Assembly (NCBI GenBank): GCA_019752045.1 | Contig: JAIEMP010000001.1 | Location: 114,162 to 178,161, forward strand | Length of the DNA stretch: 64,000 nt | DNA from: Chitinophagaceae bacterium | GTDB lineage: Bacteria > Bacteroidota > Bacteroidia > Chitinophagales > Chitinophagaceae | Direction: 5' to 3' | Position numbers and translations under genes: made by a program | Notes under the pieces: model-generated | What the model was told of the DNA's origin: nothing | What the model saw: only the letters and a program-made list of their open reading frames with translations | Databases searched by the model: none | Shown here: in pieces, positions 51,698-60,623 of the stretch | Layout: every line of letters begins with the position of its first letter | Numbering within the stretch: position 1 is the first letter of the stretch

Positions 51698-52936
51698 TTA
51701 TGTGTTCTGCGTTTCTACCACTTCGGCAACGGGTGTAAAGACGGTTTCAGGATTCATTTTCCTGAAAAGCCTGCGTGCAAGAAAGAAGCAAATCAACAAT
51801 ATCACAATACTGATGTAGCCCAGCCAATTATAGTATTGAATTTTTCCATCGGATCCCTGTATAACAATGGAACCGGCAATGAACGATGCAGCAGCAGTAC
51901 CTAACTGCTGTACGCTGCTGTTAAAACTCATAAAGCTTCCCCGATGCTGTGGATTTACCACATTACTGATCATTGCCTGTGCAGACACACCACGACCGGT
52001 AGCCAGCACAAACCAAATCCCGAATAATAACAATGCAATTGTAAAATGAACGGACGGCAGATTGGTGATGAGCCACACAAACACGAGTGATACTAAAACG
52101 GAAATGGAAAACACTTGAAACTTTCCATACTTATCGGCTATACGTCCCAATATGTTTGCAGCAAAGAAAGAAGAAATTCCACCAACAAGATAAATCATGG
52201 GTGTAATAGATTTAGGATATCCATTATTGAATTCCATATAAGGATTGATGAAAGGAATAATTAAAAAATGTCCCAGCATAATTAAACAGGAAAACAAAAG
52301 TGCCAACCGTTGTGCAGGATTCTTTACTACCACCATCAATACTTCCATTTTCTTCTCATCCGTTTCCATAATATGACCACTCATAGCGGGCAATAATTTT
52401 ATCACCAACGGAATAATCATCATCCCTAATATACCTACCAGGATAAAAGGCGCATGCCAGCTGAAAATATTGGCGAGGTATAAAGAGAAAGGAACCCCAA
52501 ATGTTGATGCAACTGCAAATGCACTCATGATGGCTCCCATTGCTGCACCTCTTCTTTCATAAGGAAAAATATCTGCCACAATGGAAAGAACCTGTGCACC
52601 GATCAATCCACCAAACAAACCTGCAAACACTCTTGCCGCAAGTAACAACGCATAGGTAGGTGCAAAGCCACATGCAATAGTGCCGATTAAAAATCCGGCA
52701 TAGCCATAGAGTAATACTTTTTTTCGGTCGAAACGATTGACAAAAAAAGCAGCTGCAAAGCCCGACACGCCTGCTGTTAATGTATACGCTCCTACTAATA
52801 AAGTAAATTGACTGGGAGAAATGTGAAAGTATGGCATCAGGTAATTACCCAATGGCATCATGATCATAAAGTCAAGAATATGTGTGAAATTGATAGAGGC
52901 CAGCAAAATAATGATCAGCCGTTCGTTCTTACTCAT
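51698..52936 (-). CDS. MFS transporter
   Basis: A 412-residue inner-membrane protein with 12 predicted helices. Motif A-like sequences are in the loop after helix 2 (NRFDRKKVLLYGYAGFLIG) and between helices 8 and 9 (GRIADKYGKFQVFSISVLV). VFAGLFGGLIGAQVLSIVADIFPYERRGAAMGAIMSAFAVAS contains the conserved R-G motif of drug/sugar efflux antiporters. The overall pattern resembles DHA1-type efflux pumps. The substrate is unknown. Single gene, 84 bp downstream of the BNR protein start, on the same strand. Confidence 0.9.
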   Translation of the reverse strand: MSKNERLIIILLASINFTHILDFMIMMPLGNYLMPYFHISPSQFTLLVGAYTLTAGVSGFAAAFFVNRFDRKKVLLYGYAGFLIGTIACGFAPTYALLLAARVFAGLFGGLIGAQVLSIVADIFPYERRGAAMGAIMSAFAVASTFGVPFSLYLANIFSWHAPFILVGILGMMIIPLVIKLLPAMSGHIMETDEKKMEVLMVVVKNPAQRLALLFSCLIMLGHFLIIPFINPYMEFNNGYPKSITPMIYLVGGISSFFAANILGRIADKYGKFQVFSISVLVSLVFVWLITNLPSVHFTIALLLFGIWFVLATGRGVSAQAMISNVVNPQHRGSFMSFNSSVQQLGTAAASFIAGSIVIQGSDGKIQYYNWLGYISIVILLICFFLARRLFRKMNPETVFTPVAEVVETQNT

Positions 52937-53171
52937 AGATTGTTCGAGCTTTTAATTCCGGTTTTCAGAGGGAGGCTTAACGGGAGCAGATGCAGAGCGA
53001 TGTTTCCCGGGAAAAGAACAAATTTAAGAAAAGACCAATGAACAAAAGGTTAACCTTTAGATCAGTACCATAAAAGTGACACCAAACGATTGAGCGTTCG
53101 CTTTTCTCAATTTCATTATTACCTATCTTTAAACACAACAATCCCTGTCATACAATTAAATTGATTGAACC

Positions 53172-54584
53172 ATGTCTGGTAATAATTATTCAAGAAGGAA
53201 ATTTTTAAGAGATGCATTGTTAGCATCAGCAGCTGCGGCTACACCCGGTTTATTAATAGGAAGAGGCTTCAGAAATGCTGATAAAGTAAACCTTGCCTGT
53301 GTTGGTATTGGCAATAGGGGAGCAGAAATTATTCAAGCCTTATTCGATACAGGCTTAGCAAATATCGTTGCTCTGTGCGATGTGGATATGGAAGCTCCGC
53401 ATACCCAGGCTATCTTAAAAAAGTTTCCTGATGTTCCCCGCTTTAAAGACTTCCGCCAGATGTTTGATAAAATGGGCAACCAGATCGAAGCCGTTTCTGT
53501 TGGTGTTCCGGACTTTGCTCACTTTCCGATTACGATGATGGCGATTGGTTTAGGCAAGCATGTGTATGTAGAGAAACCAATGGCAAGAACATTTAACGAA
53601 GTAGAGTTGATGATGAAGGCTGCTGCAAAACATCCGAAAGTGGTTTCGCAGATGGGCAATCAAGGACATTCGGAAGCAAATTATTTTCAATTCAAAGCAT
53701 GGAAAGAAGCAGGCATAATTAAAGATATAACAGCCATCACAGCACATATGAACTCTGCAAGGCGCTGGCATGGATGGAATCCGAAGATCACTTCGTTCCC
53801 TGCAGCAGAACCTATTCCATCAACACTTGATTGGGATGTTTGGCAAATGCATACACAAGGCCATCAGTTCAACAAAGATTTTGTAAATGGACAATGGCGT
53901 TGCTGGTTCGACTTTGGCATGGGCGCCTTAGGCGATTGGGGTGCACATATTCTTGACACCGCTCATGAGTTTCTTGATCTTGGACTTCCTTACGAAGTTG
54001 CTCCATTAAAATTAGATGGACATAATAATTTCTTTTATCCCATGTCAACCACACTTTCATTCAAATTTCCAAAGCGTGGTGCGATGCCGCCTGTTGAAAT
54101 AAAATGGTATGATGGTTTGGATAATCTTCCACCGATACCTGCAGGCTATGGTGTGCAGGGTCTTGACCCAAGTATTCCGCCGCCAAGCACAGGTGCTATG
54201 CAACCTGCAAAACTGAATCCGGGTAAAATTATTTACAGCAAGGATCTTACATTCAAAGGTGGATCACATGCAAGTACATTATCAATCATTCCGGAAGAGA
54301 AAGCCAAAGAAATGGCATCGAAGTTGCCCCCTGTTCCAACCACTACTTCGAATCACTTTGCAAACTTTTTAAAAGCATGTAAAGGCGAAGAACAAACACG
54401 ATCAGCATTTGCTATTGCAGGTCCGTTAAGCCAGGTATTTTGTTTGGGTGTATTGGCACAATGGACGGGTGAAAAAATTGTGTTCGATCGGAAAAAGAAA
54501 ATGATAACAAACAGTAAGAGAGCAAATGAATTATTAATTGGTCCACCACCACGGAAAGGTTGGGAGCAATATTATAGAGTATAA
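53172..54584 (+). CDS. Gfo/Idh/MocA family oxidoreductase, Tat-exported
   Basis: A 470-residue protein. SRRKFLRDALLASAAAATPGLLIG is a twin-arginine signal, so it folds with its cofactor in the cytosol and works in the periplasm. The Rossmann part has NLACVGIGNRGAEIIQ and CDVDMEAPH, PDFAHFPITMMAIGLGKHVYVEKPMARTFNEVE (EKP motif), QMGNQGHSE, and the C-terminal beta-sheet domain with WFDFGMGALGDWGAHILDTAHEF. Such exported members act on sugars or 3-keto-sugars. Another member, encoded at 57.2 kb beside DUF1080, may act in the same pathway. Terminator and palindromes follow. Confidence 0.92.
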   Translation: MSGNNYSRRKFLRDALLASAAAATPGLLIGRGFRNADKVNLACVGIGNRGAEIIQALFDTGLANIVALCDVDMEAPHTQAILKKFPDVPRFKDFRQMFDKMGNQIEAVSVGVPDFAHFPITMMAIGLGKHVYVEKPMARTFNEVELMMKAAAKHPKVVSQMGNQGHSEANYFQFKAWKEAGIIKDITAITAHMNSARRWHGWNPKITSFPAAEPIPSTLDWDVWQMHTQGHQFNKDFVNGQWRCWFDFGMGALGDWGAHILDTAHEFLDLGLPYEVAPLKLDGHNNFFYPMSTTLSFKFPKRGAMPPVEIKWYDGLDNLPPIPAGYGVQGLDPSIPPPSTGAMQPAKLNPGKIIYSKDLTFKGGSHASTLSIIPEEKAKEMASKLPPVPTTTSNHFANFLKACKGEEQTRSAFAIAGPLSQVFCLGVLAQWTGEKIVFDRKKKMITNSKRANELLIGPPPRKGWEQYYRV

Positions 54585-54599
54585 ATTTCGTCCCGTGAC

Positions 54600-54625
54600 T
54601 TCGTCAGACGCCCTCGTCTGACGAA
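54600..54625. repeat. Palindromic element A, TTCGTCAGACG arms
   Basis: TTCGTCAGACG (54600-54610), CCCT, CGTCTGACGAA (54615-54625), a perfect 11-bp stem. It lies 15 bp after the Gfo/Idh/MocA stop. Element B at 54694 is an inverted copy. Confidence 0.8.
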
Positions 54626-54635
54626 TAAAAAATAA

Positions 54636-54663
54636 GGAAGCCAACTGTAATTAGCTGGCTTCT
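54636..54663 (+). terminator. Possible terminator between the two palindromes
   Basis: GAAGCCA (54637-54643) pairs with TGGCTTC (54656-54662) around an ACTGTAATTAGC loop; the T run is weak. Confidence 0.5.
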
Positions 54664-54693
54664 TTGCTGAAATGCTTTATTGAGTCTTGTATA

Positions 54694-54719
54694 TTCGTCC
54701 GACGGGGGCGTCTGACGAA
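54694..54719. repeat. Palindromic element B, inverted copy of element A
   Basis: TTCGTCCGACG (54694-54704), GGGG, CGTCTGACGAA (54709-54719). Relative to the reverse complement of element A only two positions differ. Confidence 0.8.
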
Positions 54720-54816
54720 ACCTATTTCAACTCCACTGATCATAATATTTTTGAAACCACCTTCATCTTACGAACATTTCAATAAAGTTGTTTGAAGTGT
54801 TTGTAATTTAAACTAA

Positions 54817-54843
54817 GTTTACAGTTTACAGTAAACTGTAAAC
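54817..54843 (+). promoter_or_regulatory. Perfect 27-nt palindrome at the start codon (likely operator)
   Basis: The arms GTTTACAGTTTAC and GTAAACTGTAAAC around a single central A are exact inverted repeats. Each arm contains two GTTTAC units. The element ends one base before the ATG of an HTH-containing protein, so binding there would block transcription or initiation, and the RNA hairpin would cover the ribosome site. Confidence 0.75.
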
Positions 54844-54844
54844 A

Positions 54845-55825
54845 ATGACCATTGAAAATCAAATACTTAATTATTTAAAAATTGACCCGGAGGTTTCAAT
54901 AAGTGAGTTACAGGAAAAAACCGGTGCTTCAAGACAAATCCTGCACCGCATCCTGAAGCGGCTTCTTGATGATGGATATGTAGAAAAAATTGGCAGTGCG
55001 CCAAAAGTTTTTTACCGGATAAAAAAAAGGGAATCATCAGCAAAAACAGATACGCATCTTTCAAATGAACAAATTGAATTTCTTGATGAGTACTTCCTGC
55101 TCATCACAGAAAAAGGGGAACGGTTGGCAGGTTCGGAGGCAATGAAAGTATGGTGCCAAAAACAAAAACTCCCGTTTGAAAAAACAACGGATGAATTTAT
55201 TATAACCCGAAAAAAATATTTGCAATACATTGATGCAACAGGCTTAATTAACGGAACAGATAAAATCAGGAATACTAAAGGGTTTGAAAATATGATGCTT
55301 GATAAAATGTATTACTGCGACTTTTATGCAATTGAACGTTTTGGTAAAACAAAGCTCGGCACCCTTCTACATTTTGCGAAACAAGGACAAAACAGGAAAC
55401 TGATGCAGGAAATTATTTCGCTTACTAAATCCAAGATAGAATCTCTGATTAAAGAAAAAAAGGTTGATGCTGTTGGCTACATACCCCCAACAATTAAAAG
55501 GCAACTTCAATTCATGAGCGTTTTGCAGAAAGGATATAATTTATCGCTGCCGCATTTATCCATTTTAAAAGTTTCAGGTGAAATACCTGTGCCCCAAAAA
55601 GCACTGGGCAAAATAAATGAACGGATCGACAATGCGAGATCAAGCATTGTTATAAGAGAAAATCGTTTATTTAATCATGTTCTTTTATTAGATGATGCTG
55701 TTGGCTCAGGTGCCACTATTCATGAAACTGCTGCAAAACTTCTGCAGAAAGGAGTATGCAGGAAAGTTACCGGGCTTGCCATAACCGGAAGTTTTAAAGG
55801 ATTTGATGTAATACAGGAAGTATAA
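54845..55825 (+). CDS. Winged-HTH / phosphoribosyltransferase fusion protein
   Basis: A 326-residue cytosolic protein. Residues about 3-58 form a winged HTH (QILNYLKIDPEVSISELQEKTGASRQILHRILKRLLDDGYVEKIG). A middle region of about 65-200 is unfamiliar, with FYAIERFGKTKLGTLLHFAK. The C-terminal part (about 205-326) is a type I phosphoribosyltransferase, similar to ComF: VDAVGYIPPTIKRQLQFM, NARSSIVIRENRLFNHVLLLDDAVGSGATIHETA, the last holding the PRPP loop. The ATG at 54845 touches a perfect palindrome, so self-repression is likely, with PRPP or a nucleotide as the possible effector. It is a single gene, convergent with DUF1080. The reaction, if any, is unknown. Confidence 0.8.
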   Translation: MTIENQILNYLKIDPEVSISELQEKTGASRQILHRILKRLLDDGYVEKIGSAPKVFYRIKKRESSAKTDTHLSNEQIEFLDEYFLLITEKGERLAGSEAMKVWCQKQKLPFEKTTDEFIITRKKYLQYIDATGLINGTDKIRNTKGFENMMLDKMYYCDFYAIERFGKTKLGTLLHFAKQGQNRKLMQEIISLTKSKIESLIKEKKVDAVGYIPPTIKRQLQFMSVLQKGYNLSLPHLSILKVSGEIPVPQKALGKINERIDNARSSIVIRENRLFNHVLLLDDAVGSGATIHETAAKLLQKGVCRKVTGLAITGSFKGFDVIQEV

Positions 55826-55830
55826 CTACA

Positions 55831-57198
55831 TTATTTCAACTCCCTGATCTTAATACTCTTGAACCAAACTTCATTCCCATGATCCTGCAATAAAATATGC
55901 CCCTTCGGTGCTTCGCCAAAGTTGGGCCATACTTTGTATTTGCTGATGGCAACCAAATCACGGAATGCCTGTGAACCACGATCGTATTCCAATACTTTAA
56001 TACCGTTTAAATAATGCTCCACATGATTGTTGGGATAAACAACAATACGTGCAGTATTCCAGTTGCCTGGCTGGCGGATAAAGCGTGTGGTCTTCTGTGC
56101 TTTAATGAGATCGTATAAAGAAGCTAGTGTGCGGTTGCCCTCACGACCAAGCTTTGCATCAGGATGAAGTGTATCATCAAGTAATTGATATTCTAAACCA
56201 ATGGCTGAACCGCTGTTATTTTCATTAAGCGTTACAAAATACTTCACACCACTGTTAGCGCCTTTGGTCAACATAAAATTAAACGAAAGTTCAAAAGCAC
56301 TATACTGCTCTTTGGTAACAATATCACCGCCGTTGGTTGATTCACCACCTGTTGAGGGCAACACTTTCAAAATACCATCTTTTACTTCCCATCCTTTTTC
56401 AGGAAAACTGTTTTTGTATGCACCTATCCAGCCATTGGTTGTTTTACCATCAAACAACAACTTCCAGCCATTTTGTTTTTCGTAAGGAGTAAGAAAATTT
56501 GGTTGCAGGTTCGCTACATAAATTCCTTTGGGAAAAGCTTTTGGCTGAATACCTTTTGTTTGAATACGGATATTTCTCCAATATACTTTCACACCTGAGT
56601 GCTCCGGCTTCCCGATCGAGTGTACCTGCAAAGCAAGAATACCTTCATTGGCAGTTAATGTATCAACTACATAAGAAACTGCAATACCATCCAGCCATGT
56701 TTTTACTGTATTACCAATACATTCGATCCTTATTTTGTGGTAAACATTGGGCGAAAAAAAGAGCTGCCCCTTGGGATTATATGACACAGGGTACAACCAT
56801 TCTCTTCTTCCTTCATCATACACCCCGGCACTCCATTTCCGGAAACTGGGATCGAAATCATATTGATACCCGTAAATACGTCCTTTGCCATTCAAGGCCT
56901 TGGGATCATAATTACTTTTAAACTGAACACCTGAATTGGTGGTTGTGTCGGTCATCATTGCTTCAAGTTCCAGCACAAAATCTCCCGTGAATCGTTGATC
57001 ACTTACTAAAAAAGAATTGGGCGTGCCCGGTACTGTAGTTCCAACGATCTGACCATTCTCAACTGCATAAGGAGCAGTGCCGGTCATTTGTTTCCAGCCA
57101 TTGAGCGTTTTCCCATCAAATAAAGATTGCCAGTTATTACTCTGTGAAAAAGCGCAAACGGCCGGCAATAAAAATGCAGCTAAAAATATTTTTCTCAT
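55831..57198 (-). CDS. Exported protein with two DUF1080 (3-keto-disaccharide hydrolase) domains
   Basis: A 455-residue exported protein, signal MRKIFLAAFLLPAVCAFSQ. Two LamG-like DUF1080 domains: about residues 21-195 (NNWQSLFDGKTLNGWKQMTG, GDFVLELEAMMTDTTTNSGVQFKSN, GIAVSYVVDTL) and about 235-453 (NGWKLLFDGKTTNGWIGAYKN, FELSFNFMLTKGANSGVKYFV, GNWNTARIVVYPNNHVEHYLNG). The family includes hydrolases of 3-keto-disaccharides. It starts 5 bp after the Gfo/Idh/MocA gene stop, so both belong to one operon and probably to one sugar pathway. Works in the periplasm. Confidence 0.9.
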   Translation of the reverse strand: MRKIFLAAFLLPAVCAFSQSNNWQSLFDGKTLNGWKQMTGTAPYAVENGQIVGTTVPGTPNSFLVSDQRFTGDFVLELEAMMTDTTTNSGVQFKSNYDPKALNGKGRIYGYQYDFDPSFRKWSAGVYDEGRREWLYPVSYNPKGQLFFSPNVYHKIRIECIGNTVKTWLDGIAVSYVVDTLTANEGILALQVHSIGKPEHSGVKVYWRNIRIQTKGIQPKAFPKGIYVANLQPNFLTPYEKQNGWKLLFDGKTTNGWIGAYKNSFPEKGWEVKDGILKVLPSTGGESTNGGDIVTKEQYSAFELSFNFMLTKGANSGVKYFVTLNENNSGSAIGLEYQLLDDTLHPDAKLGREGNRTLASLYDLIKAQKTTRFIRQPGNWNTARIVVYPNNHVEHYLNGIKVLEYDRGSQAFRDLVAISKYKVWPNFGEAPKGHILLQDHGNEVWFKSIKIRELK

Positions 57199-57203
57199 CT
57201 TGT

Positions 57204-58415
57204 TTATTTATCGAGGTTATATTCCGGTTTCCATGTTTCAATAGAATGTTTATAAATCGATTGATTCATCAGATGCACACAAAAAGCTGTCGTTGCTCCT
57301 GTGATCACATTTGATACAGGCTTTGAATTTTCTGTAACCGATTTATAAAATTCTTTCAACGCATACCAACTCCCATCTTTTGATTTTTCTTTCAGAATAG
57401 GAATACCACCTTCTTTGTTCCATTCAATTTTTGTGGCACCGGTAACACCATCTACAGTTTCCAATTCTTTCTTTGTTTGCTTCTCTGGAAAAAAGACACC
57501 ATCGTTCATCAGCAACTGGATGGTTCCTTTAGTTCCTTTCAGTTTAAAGAGATAACCATCTTTTTCATTACCACAAGTCGCACCAAAATTGCCGATCATT
57601 CCTTCTTTGTTATACCGCAGAATGGCTTGCACATTATCAAAGGTTTCCCGTCCGTCTTTATAATAGTCAATACCACCTGTGCCAAGTATTTCATCGGGGT
57701 GTGTATTGAATGCCCAGTTAATAAAATCAACCTGGTGCGATAATAACTCAGCCGGCAATCCTCCTGAATATTCTTTGTACATGCGCCAGTTCACTTGCTT
57801 ATCAGTATAACCTTGTGGCACCGGTCTTCGCCAGTTCCAGTTACGATCCCAACGGCAATCGATCTGTGTTACTTTTCCGAGATAACCTTTATCGATCATC
57901 TCTTTCACTTTAAAATAAAGCGGCGTGTAACGGTATTGATGACCAACCTGCAAAATCTGTTTGGGGTATTGCTGTGTTAACTTTACCAATGCCAATGATT
58001 GTTCAGCATCATAGGTCATTGTTTTTTCGAGATACACATGCTTGCCTGCGTTGATCGCTGCTGCTGCAATTTCATAATGATTATGCAAAGGTGTAGCAAT
58101 GATTACCGCATCAATGGTTTTATCATCGAGTATCTTTCGATAATCTTTTTCGTAACGGAGATTATTTTTTTTATCGAGTTTCTTTGCCTGGTCCAAACGA
58201 AAAGCCAATACATCACAAACAGCTTTTAATTGAAACTGTTCCGGCATACTGTTCAGTACAGATCCAAGTCCGTTACCTCTGTCGCCACAACCAATAATTC
58301 CGATGGAAATTGTTTTAGCAGCATCAGCTGAACCATATGCCTGCAGCATTTGCTGATGCAGCAAAAAACCGGCAGTGAGCAATCCTGATTGACGAATAAA
58401 ATTTCTACGTTTCAT
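57204..58415 (-). CDS. Gfo/Idh/MocA family oxidoreductase, exported
   Basis: A 403-residue protein with a Tat-like start MKRRNFIRQSGLLTAGFLLHQQML (RRNFIR). Rossmann part: ISIGIIGCGDRGNGLGSVL, VCDVLAFRLDQAKKL; then AVIIATPLHNHYEIAAAAINAGKHVYLEKTMTYDAE with the EK motif, and HQYRYTPLYFKVKEMI. The C-terminal domain holds SGGLPAELLSHQVDFINWAF with the active-site His region. It is likely a periplasmic sugar oxidoreductase acting before or after the DUF1080 hydrolase cotranscribed 5 bp downstream. ApbE is 12 bp upstream. Confidence 0.92.
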   Translation of the reverse strand: MKRRNFIRQSGLLTAGFLLHQQMLQAYGSADAAKTISIGIIGCGDRGNGLGSVLNSMPEQFQLKAVCDVLAFRLDQAKKLDKKNNLRYEKDYRKILDDKTIDAVIIATPLHNHYEIAAAAINAGKHVYLEKTMTYDAEQSLALVKLTQQYPKQILQVGHQYRYTPLYFKVKEMIDKGYLGKVTQIDCRWDRNWNWRRPVPQGYTDKQVNWRMYKEYSGGLPAELLSHQVDFINWAFNTHPDEILGTGGIDYYKDGRETFDNVQAILRYNKEGMIGNFGATCGNEKDGYLFKLKGTKGTIQLLMNDGVFFPEKQTKKELETVDGVTGATKIEWNKEGGIPILKEKSKDGSWYALKEFYKSVTENSKPVSNVITGATTAFCVHLMNQSIYKHSIETWKPEYNLDK

Positions 58416-58427
58416 GAGTGGGCTAAG

Positions 58428-59426
58428 TTACGGATTCATGAGTTTTAAAAATGCTGAACTTGCGGTATCTGCTATGCTTCCATTGGCATTCTTATAAACA
58501 AAATATGCAGCAAGGTCTTTCCGCCTCTCAACAAATGCTAACGCTTGTTTTAACCCCATCAGCATAAGTGCATTATCATAAGCATCGGCGGTTATTGCAT
58601 CTTTGGCATAAACCGTTACACTGATGAGTTCATTCTTTTGCGGATAACCTGTTTTGGGGTTGATGAGATGCGTGATCTTTTGCCCCTTGCTTTCATAATA
58701 TTTGCGATAGCTGCCCGATGTGGTGATAGCGCCTTTATCCAGTTCAATGATCTTTTGCAGAAGATGATTTTCAAACGCATCTTCGTTGGGCGATTCAATA
58801 CCGATCTTCATCTTTTCACCCGAAGGTTGCTTTCTTCCTTTTACTCTTATTTCACCTCCTAACTCAACAATATAATTTTTCACTCCATATTTTTCCAGCA
58901 ATGCTGCTAATATATCTACTGAATAACCTTGTGCAATTCCGTTGAGATCAATTTTTACACAAGGCTTAGATTTACTCAACCTGTTCCCTTTCAACTGTAA
59001 CAATTTTGTACTTACACAAGGAAGAATATTTTTAATAGCAACAGCATCAGGAACATATCTTGATTTTGTAACACCAAAACCCCAGGCATGTACTAGTGGT
59101 TGCACCGTAATATCAAACAATCCGTTTGTGGCTTTGTACGTATCAATTGATTTCTTAACAACCTGCAGCAGATGTTTGTCAAGAGTTATTCCCTTTATAG
59201 AATTGTTGAATTGATTGATGCGTGAATACGGTTTGTATAAAGAAAGTGAGCTATCGAGGCTCATGAGCTCACTGTCAATTAATGATTTTGTAACAGTGCT
59301 GTCTTCTGCATAATAAATAATAGAATAAGTTGTGCCCTGTGCAGCACCTGAAATAGCAAAACGTTTCCATTCAACAGAACGATGTGCACTAAATATGACT
59401 AGAAGCATAAGAAGGATCAACCGCAT
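58428..59426 (-). CDS. apbE: FAD:protein FMN transferase (ApbE family)
   Basis: A 332-residue protein that attaches FMN covalently to Thr/Ser of target proteins such as Na+-NQR and Rnf subunits. N-terminal hydrophobic signal; FAISGAAQGTTYSIIYY, DSLMSLDSSLSLYKPYSRINQFN-like start, FDITVQPLVHAWGFG, KIDLNGIAQGYSVDILAALLE, YIVELGGEIRVKG, GAITTSGSYRKYYESKGQKITHLINPKTG and ITADAYDNALMLMG are typical family segments, with the Asp of DAYDNA and Thr of TTSGS near the FAD/Mg site. The target protein is not in the window. It leads an operon with Gfo/Idh/MocA and DUF1080. A CAAATGTA (TACATTTG) box lies only 4 bp before the ATG. Confidence 0.9.
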   Translation of the reverse strand: MRLILLMLLVIFSAHRSVEWKRFAISGAAQGTTYSIIYYAEDSTVTKSLIDSELMSLDSSLSLYKPYSRINQFNNSIKGITLDKHLLQVVKKSIDTYKATNGLFDITVQPLVHAWGFGVTKSRYVPDAVAIKNILPCVSTKLLQLKGNRLSKSKPCVKIDLNGIAQGYSVDILAALLEKYGVKNYIVELGGEIRVKGRKQPSGEKMKIGIESPNEDAFENHLLQKIIELDKGAITTSGSYRKYYESKGQKITHLINPKTGYPQKNELISVTVYAKDAITADAYDNALMLMGLKQALAFVERRKDLAAYFVYKNANGSIADTASSAFLKLMNP

Positions 59427-59535
59427 AGATCAAATGTAACAAACAGTGTGTTTGGTGCGTGTGAAAAGATTGCAAGAATTCATATGACGGTTACCAGGAT
59501 GTGTTGAGCAAAACCATTACACATCATTAGTTGAT

Positions 59536-60603
59536 CTATAGCAGGTAGTTATCAAAAAATGGAAGTAATTCATTAAAGATCCGTCCTTCAAAACCACCAA
59601 GCATGTTTCCATGATCACCAATATATTCTTCAGCAAAATGTTTAATCCGGTATGCTTCCAGTTTTTTGCTGAATTGTAAACTGGTAAAAGGTATATGAGA
59701 AAATTCTTCATTTCGTCCCCAATCTATTTTCAAAGCAGTAAGGCTGCGTAACTGCGGCAGATAATGATCAATCATGTTAAATGGAAATTGTGCTTCCCAT
59801 TGGCTGATCACTTTAGGATCATAAACAGCACTGTCCTTAATATAAGAAACAGGAAAATCTGCAAGCAATTCTTTCTTTGAAGCATTGGGCGAATACATTT
59901 CTGCCATCGCAGTGAATGCGGCAGCAAAAAAAGCATCAAAATCACCAGTTTGATCCGATTCATTCAAGCCTTTTATAATTGCCTCTTCGTTATTCAATTT
60001 GCTTATCCGTTTGAACCCACGACTTGAAAGAGTAAAATCGCCATGCCAGTTAAGCACTGCCGGACTGAGTGCATACACTGCACTGAATGTATCTGCAAAG
60101 AGCATCCCCAACTTTAATGCACCATTACCTCCCATTGAATGGCCGCAAAGTCCACGGCTTTTACGATCAGGTATTGTTCTGAAATTTTTATCCATGTATT
60201 GCACTACATCTTTTCCAATATAATCGGCCCAGTTACCTGTAACTGATGAGTTGGTATAAAAACTTCCCTGCATTTTTGTATTACTGTTTGGCGCCACCAC
60301 AATCATTGGGCGCATCTTTCCTGTTTTGATGGCTTCGTCAAGCAATTGTTTGAAATTAATCCAGACACTCATCATTACACTATCAGTACCTCCATAGCCA
60401 TGCAGTACATAAATAACCGGGTAACGTTGGGTTCCTTGATCATAACCGGGAGGCAAGTAAACCGTTAGTTGGCGCAAAGGATCTTCGCCTCCTTTATTGT
60501 TTTGTAAAGAAGCAGCTGTGAATTCCAGTCTCACTAATTTGCCCTGGGCAATACCAGTTATTGAAAAACTCAGTAACAGCAAGCCAACTAAAACATTTCT
60601 CAT
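59536..60603 (-). CDS. Exported alpha/beta-hydrolase esterase (esterase D type)
   Basis: A 355-residue enzyme with signal MRNVLVGLLLLSFSITGIAQ from the ATG at 60603; a start at 60627 would overlap the upstream gene. The esterase D/A85-type fold is seen as LTVYLPPGYDQGTQRYPVIYVLHGYGG (oxyanion region), catalytic Ser in RGLCGHSMGGNGALKLG, and a C-terminal His in AEEYIGDHGNMLGG. Likely acts on acyl or feruloyl esters in the periplasm. It lies between a PIG-L deacetylase (20 bp) and ApbE (109 bp), so it ends the upstream transcript. Confidence 0.9.
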   Translation of the reverse strand: MRNVLVGLLLLSFSITGIAQGKLVRLEFTAASLQNNKGGEDPLRQLTVYLPPGYDQGTQRYPVIYVLHGYGGTDSVMMSVWINFKQLLDEAIKTGKMRPMIVVAPNSNTKMQGSFYTNSSVTGNWADYIGKDVVQYMDKNFRTIPDRKSRGLCGHSMGGNGALKLGMLFADTFSAVYALSPAVLNWHGDFTLSSRGFKRISKLNNEEAIIKGLNESDQTGDFDAFFAAAFTAMAEMYSPNASKKELLADFPVSYIKDSAVYDPKVISQWEAQFPFNMIDHYLPQLRSLTALKIDWGRNEEFSHIPFTSLQFSKKLEAYRIKHFAEEYIGDHGNMLGGFEGRIFNELLPFFDNYLL

Positions 60604-60623
60604 GTTGTTGTTTTTATTGATCA

